Source of the DNA: Aquimonas sp044344935
GTDB lineage: Bacteria; Pseudomonadota; Gammaproteobacteria; Xanthomonadales; Xanthomonadaceae
Assembly: GCA_044344935.1 (NCBI GenBank)
Contig: JBIJCA010000011.1
Coordinates: 1-33,373, forward strand
Length of the DNA stretch: 33,373 nt
Reading direction: 5' to 3'
Part shown: positions 8,660 to 16,409 of the stretch, one piece after another
Numbering within the stretch: the stretch's first letter is position 1
Layout of the letters: each line of letters starts with the position of its first letter
Program-made: the position numbers and the translations under genes
The notes under the pieces: model-generated
Seen by the model: only the letters and a program-made list of their open reading frames with translations
What the model was told of the DNA's origin: nothing
The model's database searches: none

Positions 8660-9086
8660 CCGCACGGTACCCATCGGCGTGCAGGTCGGCGGAACGCGAT
8701 CAATGGTCGCCTTCCACAAGCGCCGAACGCGACCACGGCATAGACCGCAAGCCCGACGTCGGAGGGTGCGAACGGTGGTGCGAAGCATGCGGCACCCGTG
8801 TGGTCCGGCCTTGTGCCGGGCTTCGTGCCTGGGGCGCTTCAGTTCCGGCTGATGCACGCGAGTTTGCTTGGCTCACCCCGGGGCGCTTGCGCTCGCTGCT
8901 GCCGGCGCCTGCTTGGGCCGCTGGATCGATTTCTCCGAGCGAAGTCCCCCGCGATGTCGCGCCGGATCCGCACACGCGAGGGTTCCTGCTGATGCGGGTG
9001 TGCAAGCCGCTGGATGTGCGACCTGGCCGCGCCACGGATTGTCGTTGCGTCATTCGAGGGCGCCCGATGTCGGCATGCGGGATCCA

Positions 9087-9129
9087 TTGCGTGCGCTTCG
9101 TCCGGCAGATATGTTATGGCTTACACAAC
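9087..9129 (+). promoter_or_regulatory. Candidate sigma70 promoter overlapped by an imperfect palindrome, upstream of the MarR-GNAT gene
   Basis: TTGCGT (9087-9092) is followed after exactly 17 bp by TATGTT (9110-9115). GTTATG (9113-9118) and CACAAC (9124-9129) form an inverted repeat with a 5-bp spacer and one mismatch, overlapping the -10 and probable start site. That placement suits autorepression by a MarR-family dimer. It is inferred from position and symmetry only. Confidence 0.4.
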
Positions 9130-9144
9130 GACTGGAAGACCGTC

Positions 9145-10155
9145 ATGGAATACATTTCCCGCCTGGGCTTGGTCGCCCTGGGCAGCCGACTCCGTGCCGT
9201 CAGCGAGCGTGTCTATGCCGTCGCGGACGACGTGTACCGGGCGCTGGGTTTGCAGCTTCAGGCGCGTTGGCTGCCGGTGTTGCGCATCCTCAACGACCGC
9301 GGCGCGCTGACGGTGGGAGAGATTGCCCAGGCCGTCGGCCAGACCCATTCCGCCGTGAGCCAACTCGCGCAGCGGCTGCTGGCTTTGGGTTGGCTTGCGG
9401 CTGCGGCTGACCCCGCGGATGGACGCGTGCGCCGGCTGTCGATCACTCCGAAGGCGCAGGCCGAACTGCGCAGGGCGAAGCCGTACTGGCGCGCCATCGA
9501 GGACGTCTACGCCGCGCACTGCCATGCGCATGGGATCGACCTGCTGGATGCGCTGACGGTGTTCGAGAGGGTGATTACGCCCACGCTCGCCGACGAAGTG
9601 CTCGCCCGCGGTGCCGGAGCCAACGGCGACGCACTGCGGATCGTGCCTTACGCGCCCGCGCTCGCGCCGCACTTCCTTCGGCTCAACGAAGCCTGGCTGC
9701 GGCGATACTTCTATGTCGAGGAAATCGACCACCGCGTGCTGTCCAACCCGGAGCCGGAGATCCTCGCCCGAGGCGGCAGCATCCTGTTCGCGATGCTCGG
9801 CGACGACGTGGTGGGCACCTGCGCGCTGCTGCCGGATGCGGACAAGACCTACGAACTCACCAAGATGGCGGTGGACGAGTCGCGCCAGGGTTTGGGCATC
9901 GGTCGCGCGCTCCTGGAGGCTGCAATCGCCGAGTTCCGGCGCCACGGCGGCCGGCGACTGTTCCTCGAGACCAACAGCAAGCTCGTGCCGGCGCTGCGCC
10001 TCTATGAGAGCCTCGGGTTCGAGCGACAGCCCTCGATCAAGCCCGATTCGCACTACGCCCGAGCCGATGTCTACATGGTCTGGCGCGATCCGCAGGACGA
10101 CAAACGCGCGCGAAGCCGCCCACGCAAGGCCAAGCCAGTGCGTCGAAGTGGGTGA
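9145..10155 (+). CDS. MarR-family winged-helix regulator fused to a GNAT acetyltransferase domain
   Basis: The product is 336 residues. ATG 9145 was chosen because GGAAG lies six bases upstream and the MarR fold starts immediately; the longer open frame is not protein-like. Residues 1 to about 150 are a MarR winged helix (LTVGEIAQAVGQTHSAVSQLAQRL as recognition helices, then DPADGRVRRLSIT as the wing). Residues about 160-315 are a GNAT domain with acetyl-CoA-binding motif A (MAVDESRQGLGIGRALLEAAI, Q/R-x-x-G-x-G/A near residues 249-255) and the terminal LRLYESLGFER element. MarR-GNAT fusions are known; they are usually annotated as bifunctional helix-turn-helix/GNAT proteins, and their substrates are mostly undefined. 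The C-terminus is a basic, probably disordered tail. It appears monocistronic. Confidence 0.92.
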   Translation: MEYISRLGLVALGSRLRAVSERVYAVADDVYRALGLQLQARWLPVLRILNDRGALTVGEIAQAVGQTHSAVSQLAQRLLALGWLAAAADPADGRVRRLSITPKAQAELRRAKPYWRAIEDVYAAHCHAHGIDLLDALTVFERVITPTLADEVLARGAGANGDALRIVPYAPALAPHFLRLNEAWLRRYFYVEEIDHRVLSNPEPEILARGGSILFAMLGDDVVGTCALLPDADKTYELTKMAVDESRQGLGIGRALLEAAIAEFRRHGGRRLFLETNSKLVPALRLYESLGFERQPSIKPDSHYARADVYMVWRDPQDDKRARSRPRKAKPVRRSG

Positions 10156-10808
10156 CGAAAGCCGGAGTCAGCGCACGTTCTCCAGGGACTGCGGGCTGGT
10201 GCGGCTTCTGCCCCCGAGAAATGCCCGCTGACCCCGTTTCACCCTTGCGGCAGTCGTCGCCGCTCCGTCAGCCCAAGCCTTGGCGCGTTTGCCCGAGTGG
10301 CCTGCGGTTCGCGCCCGCCGCGGCGATCAGTGACCCAGCGCGTCACCTGCTGCGTGAGTCCACCGGGTCGGGGCGGCTTGCGCCCCGTGCCCGAACCCAG
10401 CGGGTTCAGCGGTTCGATCCGGCGCTTCGCACCCCTCGCGGCTGCCCGCAGACAACAGGCTTGCGAGGTTTCACAAACGTTTGCAGAATGCGCCAGCCGC
10501 ATGGATGTGCTTGGCCCGGATTGTGCAGTTTTGGCCGCAATCGTGCGCACTCTGCAGATCGACAGGACGTCGTGACGCTGTGTGCTTACCATCTGCCGCT
10601 TGGGGGAATGCACCGGTCGGTTCGTGAAGGGGGTTGATGGAAAGTGCGCGGCGCCGGGCCTCCGGTGTGCGCTCGCTTGTATCCGGCGCCCTGTCCATCG
10701 ATCCGCGCTCCCGCGCCCCGCCGAAGGTTTCACTTGATCCGTCACCTGCTGCGCCGAGCGCTCCGCAGAGAGCCCGGTCTGATCCATCCATCGTCCAAGG
10801 AGTCTGCG
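10156..10808. other. Gene-free stretch of 653 bp, probably the promoter region and long leader of the large DUF11 gene
   Basis: No open frame here has protein-like composition or a ribosome-binding site. It contains the promoter candidate with a CAAACGTTTG palindrome (10461-10489) and, if that promoter is used, a leader of about 310 bases ending in a strong Shine-Dalgarno. I could not match the leader to a known riboswitch class by eye. Confidence 0.5.
10461..10489 (+). promoter_or_regulatory. Candidate promoter with a LacI/PurR-like operator in its spacer
   Basis: TTGCGA (10461-10466) and CAGAAT (10484-10489) are separated by 17 bp. The perfect 10-bp palindrome CAAACGTTTG (10474-10483) fills most of the spacer. 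Its AAACGTTT core matches the central part of operators bound by LacI-family repressors such as PurR. Repression of the downstream surface-protein gene is inferred. Confidence 0.4.
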
Positions 10809-10811
10809 TTG
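10797..10811 (+). promoter_or_regulatory. Strong Shine-Dalgarno that fixes a TTG start
   Basis: AAGGAG (10797-10802) is six bases from TTG 10809. No ATG or GTG in this frame is as well placed, and the signal peptide follows. Confidence 0.75.
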
Positions 10812-13800
10812 AACAATCATCCTGCCGACCGCAGTGATACCCGTCCCCGGGCGTCGCTGCTCCGCCGCCTCGGCCTGCTCGCTGTAGGCGGGCTGGCCGC
10901 GCTGATCTGCGCACCTGCGGCGCTCGCCGAGGGCAGCCGCAATCTGTATCCCGCGGGCGCGGAGCTGATTGCAGATGCCGGTCGCGGCAACCTGGATGTC
11001 TCCGATCCGGGTGTGTCCTACCTCAACGTGGTGCGTCGACGCGGCTTCATCTACGTCTATGCCGAGGCGGGTGAGCGCATCCTTGTCGGTTCGCGTAACC
11101 GGGCCTCCGCTGGCGAAGGCATCATCCAGGTCTACAACCCGCAGGACTTCGGCACGCGCGGCGCGGAAACGCTGCCGGCCACCGCGAACTTCACCTGCAC
11201 CAGCGGCACCACCGGCCTGATCGGCGACCGTGCGCAGGAGTTGGCCGGGCCGCGCGCGGTCAGCGGCGGCGGCAATCCCGCGGGCTATGTGCCCTGCGTG
11301 TACGTGGCGCCGATCAACGGCATCTACGGTGTGAACTTCACTGGGGCCAACTCCGGCGGCAACCCCGATGCGAACATTGCGACGCCTGCCCTCTCCAACA
11401 ACACGGTGTCGGCCTGGGACGTGACCGTGCGTGCCAGCGACGTGTCGACCACCGATATCAACAGCCGCGTCTTCACTTACGCCTGGACTGTGTTTACGGC
11501 CGGCAATGGCTCGGGGCGTCGGCTGTATCAGGACCTGTACTACGTCAGCCTGGACGGCTATCGCTACCGGCAGACCCTGTCGGGCATCGACCCCAACGGC
11601 GGCACCTTCTTCGCCAACACCCTGGGCTTTCTGGACCAGGGCGAGCCGCTGTACAAGAACATCCGCGCGACCAACCCGCTGGTGAGCGACGGCATTCCGG
11701 CCGGCATCAGCGTGCAGACGGCGCAGTTCCCGATTTTCTTCAGCGACATCGCGCCGACCGCTGGGAATGCCGCCAACAATCAGCAGGCCGAGCGCGTGCT
11801 GAGCGCGCTGGGCATTCCGGCCGCGCCGCTGCCGCCGCAGGTCAACGATTTCCAGTTCACCTATCCGCCCACCGGTGGCGCCACCGCCTACGTGGGTCAG
11901 GGCGGTACCTTCAGTTTCAATGTCACCGATACGATTTCGTTCGAGATCGTGATCAGCCGGGACGGCGTCAATTTCGACCCGGCCCTGCCCGCGAACCGCG
12001 TGCTGACCGGGCAATCCGGCACCGGTACCTACACCGTGGCCTGGGACGGTCGCGACAATGCAGGCAACAACTTCCCGCCGGGCACCGGTTATCGCTTCCG
12101 TCTGGTCGGCCGCAACGGTGAAGCGCACTTCCCGTTTGCCGATGTCGAGGGCAACTTCAATGGTGGCCCGACGCTGACCAAGTTGAACGGCAATATCCAG
12201 GACGCGCTGGTCTACTACGACGACCGCGGCTACGTCACCCGCGGCGGTACGGCGGTCGGTGAGCTCAACGGGCATCTGTGCGGCGCCGGCAGTCCGCTTG
12301 AGCAGTCGACGCCCAACGTCAATCTGGTGGGCGCCAATTCGGCGGATGCCAACTTCGGCGGCAGCGGCAAGTTCTATCGGTTCTGGCTGAACGCGGCCAA
12401 CCGCAACGCCGACTGCGACACTGGCGGCACGACGCCCAACCTGCAGGGCTTCGGCGACACCAAGGGCCTGAACCTGTGGACCTACCAGGTCACCAGCCCG
12501 CAGTCGAGCGTGCTCAACATCATCGACTTCGCTGACGTCATTGCCACCGTGCAGGCGCCCGCCAGCGCCGATCCGGGCGCGACCGTGCTGGTCAACATCG
12601 GCTTTGGCAACGTCGGTTCGCAGAACGCTGCCAACGTGGGTTACGCGATCCAGCTCCCGCCCGGTCTGACCAATGTGAGCTGCGGTGGTGCCTCCTGTTC
12701 CTACAATCCAGCCACCGGCGTGGTCACTGTCACCGGCCTGCCGGGTTCACTCTCGCCCGGTCAGATCCAGAACATCAGCCTGAGCTACACCGCGCCGGCC
12801 GCCGGCAGCGTGCCGGTGACGGCCACGATCACCACCACGACCAATCAGGGCCCGAACCTCGCGCCGGATACCGCCAGCGGCATCACGGTGATTGGCGGCA
12901 GCAACGAAGCGGACGTGATGACCCGCGTGCTGGCGCCCTCTACGGCGGTGGCCGGAGCGGTCGTGGCGGTCGACATCGAATACGCAAACGTCGGCGGCAG
13001 CACGGCTGCAGGCCTCACGTATGCGCTGCAGCTGCCGCCGGGCCTCTCCGGCGTGAGCTGCACGGCCGGCGTGACCTGCAGCTACAACCCGGCGACGGGT
13101 GCGGTCACCGTCACCGGCCTGCCCGGTTCCCTGGCGGCGGGTGCTTCGGCACCGCCGTTCCAGCTGCTCTACACCGCGCCGGCGAGTGGTTCGGTGCTGG
13201 TGCAGTCGAGCATCAGCACGACGAGCCCGGAAACCAATCTCGCCAACAACACGGACAGCGGCGTGACGACCGTGCTCGGCACGGTTCCGGTCGATGTGGC
13301 TGCAGCGGTGCAGGCGCCGGCGACGGCGGCTCCCGGCAGCCTGGTCACCGCCCAGGTGAGTTTCCAGAACGTGGGCAGCAATCCGTTCACGGGCGCTACC
13401 TACAGCCTGCAGCTGCCGCCAGGCCTGACCGGCGTGAGCTGCGTGGCGCCGGTGAGCTGCGTCTACAACCCTGCGACGGGCGCGGTGAGCGTCAGCGGAC
13501 TGAGCGGCGATCTGACCCCGGGTGATCTGGTCAGCCTGAGCCTTCGCTACAACGCACCGAGCTCCGGCGTGGTCACGGTCACCGCCACAGCGAATGTCGC
13601 CGGTGACGTGAACCCCGCCAATGACAGCGCTTCCGCCTCGACCACAGTCATCACCGCCGGCACCGGCGTGGATGTCACAACCAGCCTCAGCGCGCCTGCC
13701 ACGGCAGCGCCCGGTTCCACCGTCAACGTTCCTGTGAACTTCAGCAATCTGGGTCCGGATGCCGCAGGCGGTGTGGTCTATTCGCTGACCCTGCCCCCGG

Positions 13801-16001
13801 GCCTGACCGGCGTGAGCTGCTCGGGCGCGGGCATCACCTGCACCTACAACCCGGCCACGGGTGCGGTGACCGTCAGCGGTGGCCCGGCCACCTTGAACAG
13901 CGGCAGCGGCTTTGGCTTTAACCTGAGCTACACCGCGCCCGGCAGCGGCACGGTGGAGGTGCAGTCGAGCATCAGCACCACCACGCCCGAAGCGAACCTC
14001 GCAAACAACACCGCCCAGGGCAGCACCCTCATCGTGGCTGCGACGACGGCTGACGTCACCACCGCGGTCAGCGCCCCGGCGACGGTGCCGCCCAGCAGCC
14101 TGGTGCAGGTGCAAGTGAGCTATTCGAATGTCGGCGCCAGCACGGCGGCCGGCGTCGGCTACCGGATCGAACTGTCGGCCGGAGCGAGCGCGATCGAGAT
14201 CCGCTTCAACGGCGCGCTGTGCACCTACAGCGCCGGCACCGGCGCCGTCACGGGCTGCGGCCTGCCCGCAAGCCTGGCGCCCGGCCAGCAGCTTGAACTG
14301 GACGTCAGCTACACCGCGCCGGCCACGCCGGCGACGATCACCGTGACGTCCACCATCACCACTTCCACCGCACAGACCAATGTCAACAACGACACGGCGT
14401 CGGCCTCGACCACCGTGCTTGGCAGCCCCGAGCTGACGATCGCCAAGACAGCCAGCGCGGCCAGCTTCGTCGTGGGTGTGCCGGCCAGCTACACTCTTGC
14501 GGTCATCAACACGTCCACCGTGGCCACCACGGCAGCGGCGACGATTACCGACGCGGTGCCGGCAAGCCTGACGATCGGCACGCTGCCTGCGGGCTGCACG
14601 GCGGCAGGCCAGACCGTGACCTGCACGATCGCCGCCGGCCTCGCGCCCAGCGCGACGGCGAGCTTCGTGATTCCGGTGACGCCGACGGTGGCCGCGATTC
14701 CGAGCGTGACCAATACCGCCAGCGTCTCGGGTGGTGGTGACCCGGGCTGCCCGGCGGCGGCGCGCTGCACGGATACCGAGATCACCCCGGTCAATGCACC
14801 CCAGCTGACGATCACCAAGACAGCGAGCGCGGCGAGCTTCACCGTCGGCACCCCGGCCAGCTACACGCTGAGCGTGCAGAACACCGGCACGGCCGCGACG
14901 ACGGCAGCGGCGACGATCACTGACGTGGTGCCGGCCAGCTTGACCTTGGGCACCTTGCCTGCGGGCTGTACGGCTGCAGGCCAGACCGTGACCTGCACGA
15001 TCGCGGCGGGTCTCGCTGCCGGCGGCAGCACCAGCTTTGTGATCCCAGTGACTCCGACAGCGGCCGCGATTCCGAGCGTGACCAACACCGCCAGCGTCAG
15101 CGGCGGTGGCGATCCGGGCTGTCCGGCGGCCCCGCGCTGCACGAGCACGACGATCACCCCGGTGCCGGGCCCGAACGTCAGTCTGGCCAAGACTGCCAAC
15201 CCCGCGACCGGCAGCCTGGTGGTGGTCGGCAGCACGATCACCTACACGCTGCAGGCGACCGTCACGGACGCGCCGCTGATCGCCGCCTTCCAGCTCACCG
15301 ACACCTTGAGTGCCGGCCTGCTGCGCGGTGCCATCACGGCCGGCCCGTTCACCTGCGCTGCGGGCGAACCGCTGGTGTGCAGTCTGCCGAGTGGTACCGC
15401 GATCGGTACCTACACCCTGAGCTACACCGCGACCGTGCAGGCGGGCGCAACTGGCACGGTCAACAACAGCGTGACGATCACCGGCAACGGTGGCGATACG
15501 GATCCGGTCTGTTCGCCCTGCACGACCACGCACCCGCTCGCGCAGGCGGATCTGCAGGTCATCAAGACGGTCGACCAGATGACGCCTGCCATCGGCCAGG
15601 TGATTACGTTCAATGTCCTGGTGCGCAACAATGGCCCGGACCCGGCGACCAATGTGGTGGTGACTGACGCGCTGCCCACCGGCTTTGAGTTCGTGGGCGC
15701 GACCGCGAGCCAGGGCAGCTATGCGGCACCGCTGTGGACAGTGGGCAACCTGGCGGTGGGCCAGTCCGAGACCCTGCAGATGCAGGCGCGGGTGCGTGCG
15801 ACCGGCGAGTACCGCAACGTGGCTGTCGTCAGGGGCGATCAGTTCGATCCCATCATCGGCAACAACACCGATGGCGTGACCCCGGCACCGCCAGCCAATC
15901 CGCGTCCGGCGGTGATCCCGGCAGACGCGCCGTGGGCATTGCTGAGCTTGGTGCTGCTGATGTTCGGAGTCGCCGGGCTGCAGATGCGCCGGCGCGACTG
16001 A
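10809..16001 (+). CDS. Large surface protein with nine DUF11-type modules and an IPTL-CTERM-like sorting signal
   Basis: The product is 1730 residues from the TTG start. The signal peptide is RRLGLLAVGGLAALICAPAALA, cleaved before residue 41. Residues 41 to about 570 form an N-terminal region I do not recognise; it contains a FlgD-like Ig segment (YTVAWDGRDNAGN) and several Tyr/Asn-rich stretches. From about 573 come five A-type modules of about 125 residues (LPPGL..VSC, C-x-YNPATG, LSYTAP), then four B-type DUF11 modules (LTIAKTASAASF, TNTASVSGGGDPGC, VRNNGPDPATNVVVTD). Cys pairs recur within modules, suggesting disulfides outside the cytoplasm. The tail at about 1702-1730 reads IPADAPW, a hydrophobic segment, then MRRRD. 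This resembles IPTL-CTERM/PEP-CTERM signals handled by exosortase-like enzymes. The role is probably cell-envelope or matrix structure, which is inferred. A strong terminator follows. Confidence 0.9.
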   Translation: MNNHPADRSDTRPRASLLRRLGLLAVGGLAALICAPAALAEGSRNLYPAGAELIADAGRGNLDVSDPGVSYLNVVRRRGFIYVYAEAGERILVGSRNRASAGEGIIQVYNPQDFGTRGAETLPATANFTCTSGTTGLIGDRAQELAGPRAVSGGGNPAGYVPCVYVAPINGIYGVNFTGANSGGNPDANIATPALSNNTVSAWDVTVRASDVSTTDINSRVFTYAWTVFTAGNGSGRRLYQDLYYVSLDGYRYRQTLSGIDPNGGTFFANTLGFLDQGEPLYKNIRATNPLVSDGIPAGISVQTAQFPIFFSDIAPTAGNAANNQQAERVLSALGIPAAPLPPQVNDFQFTYPPTGGATAYVGQGGTFSFNVTDTISFEIVISRDGVNFDPALPANRVLTGQSGTGTYTVAWDGRDNAGNNFPPGTGYRFRLVGRNGEAHFPFADVEGNFNGGPTLTKLNGNIQDALVYYDDRGYVTRGGTAVGELNGHLCGAGSPLEQSTPNVNLVGANSADANFGGSGKFYRFWLNAANRNADCDTGGTTPNLQGFGDTKGLNLWTYQVTSPQSSVLNIIDFADVIATVQAPASADPGATVLVNIGFGNVGSQNAANVGYAIQLPPGLTNVSCGGASCSYNPATGVVTVTGLPGSLSPGQIQNISLSYTAPAAGSVPVTATITTTTNQGPNLAPDTASGITVIGGSNEADVMTRVLAPSTAVAGAVVAVDIEYANVGGSTAAGLTYALQLPPGLSGVSCTAGVTCSYNPATGAVTVTGLPGSLAAGASAPPFQLLYTAPASGSVLVQSSISTTSPETNLANNTDSGVTTVLGTVPVDVAAAVQAPATAAPGSLVTAQVSFQNVGSNPFTGATYSLQLPPGLTGVSCVAPVSCVYNPATGAVSVSGLSGDLTPGDLVSLSLRYNAPSSGVVTVTATANVAGDVNPANDSASASTTVITAGTGVDVTTSLSAPATAAPGSTVNVPVNFSNLGPDAAGGVVYSLTLPPGLTGVSCSGAGITCTYNPATGAVTVSGGPATLNSGSGFGFNLSYTAPGSGTVEVQSSISTTTPEANLANNTAQGSTLIVAATTADVTTAVSAPATVPPSSLVQVQVSYSNVGASTAAGVGYRIELSAGASAIEIRFNGALCTYSAGTGAVTGCGLPASLAPGQQLELDVSYTAPATPATITVTSTITTSTAQTNVNNDTASASTTVLGSPELTIAKTASAASFVVGVPASYTLAVINTSTVATTAAATITDAVPASLTIGTLPAGCTAAGQTVTCTIAAGLAPSATASFVIPVTPTVAAIPSVTNTASVSGGGDPGCPAAARCTDTEITPVNAPQLTITKTASAASFTVGTPASYTLSVQNTGTAATTAAATITDVVPASLTLGTLPAGCTAAGQTVTCTIAAGLAAGGSTSFVIPVTPTAAAIPSVTNTASVSGGGDPGCPAAPRCTSTTITPVPGPNVSLAKTANPATGSLVVVGSTITYTLQATVTDAPLIAAFQLTDTLSAGLLRGAITAGPFTCAAGEPLVCSLPSGTAIGTYTLSYTATVQAGATGTVNNSVTITGNGGDTDPVCSPCTTTHPLAQADLQVIKTVDQMTPAIGQVITFNVLVRNNGPDPATNVVVTDALPTGFEFVGATASQGSYAAPLWTVGNLAVGQSETLQMQARVRATGEYRNVAVVRGDQFDPIIGNNTDGVTPAPPANPRPAVIPADAPWALLSLVLLMFGVAGLQMRRRD
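12528..14425 (+). repeat. Five tandem A-type beta-sandwich modules (about 375 bp each)
   Basis: Modules begin near 12528, 12900, 13286, 13666 and 14041. Four share the signature LPPGL, then SC, a short gap, C-x-YNPATG, and end in xYTAPxxGxVxV followed by NLANNT or a similar stretch. The fifth is divergent: its Cys pattern is changed and the YNPATG motif has become YSAGTG. This looks like internal duplication followed by decay of the last copy. Confidence 0.8.
14426..15900 (+). repeat. Four tandem B-type DUF11 modules
   Basis: Modules begin near 14426, 14798, 15169 and 15546. The first two are close copies (KTASAASF, CTAAGQTVTCTIA, TNTASVSGGGDPGC). The third and fourth are distinct DUF11 types. 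Close relatives of modules 2 to 4 make up the C-terminal half of the next surface gene (18650-19760). Confidence 0.8.
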
Positions 16002-16021
16002 GCGCTGCTGATGCGCTGAAT

Positions 16022-16058
16022 GAACAAAGCCCCGCCTCGTGCGGGGCTTTGTTCTTTT
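16022..16058 (+). terminator. Strong intrinsic terminator of the large DUF11 gene
   Basis: A perfect 14-bp stem (GAACAAAGCCCCGC and its complement), a 5-base CTCGT loop and a TTTT tail, 20 bp after the stop codon. This is a textbook Rho-independent terminator. Confidence 0.93.
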
Positions 16059-16409
16059 GGGCTCCGGAATGACTGCGGGCGTTGCGGGCACTTGAGATTC
16101 CCCCGACCACGAGGCCACGGAGGACGCGGTGTCCTGGCGCATCGAGGGGCGAACTCGCTGCCCATGTGGGGCCTGGGCATACCGTGGATAACCAGTGCAG
16201 ATCCGCAATCGATGGCAACAGACCGTGCCGGCGGGGGCGTCCCGCAGCCTTCGCGAGATGCATGCACAGCGGCGCCGAGGCCTTGGCGCTGCCTTCACAG
16301 ATAGGGATGTGGCCGAGCGGATCGCCTGCGCGCTGCCAAGGCGTCAGCATGAGAATTGCATCAGCCGAATGGGGAAGTAGCGCGCATCACCACGCTCGGG
16401 GAAAGCTCC
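16059..16409. other. Gene-free stretch of 351 bp before the second surface gene
   Basis: It holds no convincing gene. It must contain the promoter of the gene at 16410, but I could not find a clear -35/-10 pair; the ATAGGGAT-like sequence near 16301 is weak. Overlapping open frames on both strands have no ribosome-binding site or recognisable protein pattern. Confidence 0.4.

Larger units (their letters stand above)
8590..9144. other. Gene-free stretch of 555 bp
   Basis: Apart from the two hairpins near its start and the promoter/operator near its end, I see no convincing gene. The frame continuous with the MarR gene is open from GTG 8650, but its translation is rich in Arg, Cys and Trp with no protein-like pattern. 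It may be decayed DNA or an untranslated leader. Confidence 0.5.

Noticed and set aside
8650..9144. N-terminal extension of the MarR-GNAT protein from GTG 8650
   Set aside because: The extra 165 residues are not protein-like, and a good promoter and ribosome-binding site lie just before ATG 9145.
10239..12275. 678-residue minus-strand open frame opposite the DUF11 gene head
   Set aside because: Arg/Val/Gly-rich composition typical of GC-rich antisense frames. It runs through the promoter region and conflicts with a well-supported plus-strand gene.
12747..16298. 1183-residue minus-strand open frame opposite the DUF11 modules
   Set aside because: Crosses the strong terminator at 16022-16058 and is His/Arg/Ala-rich without any domain. 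The plus-strand gene is clear.
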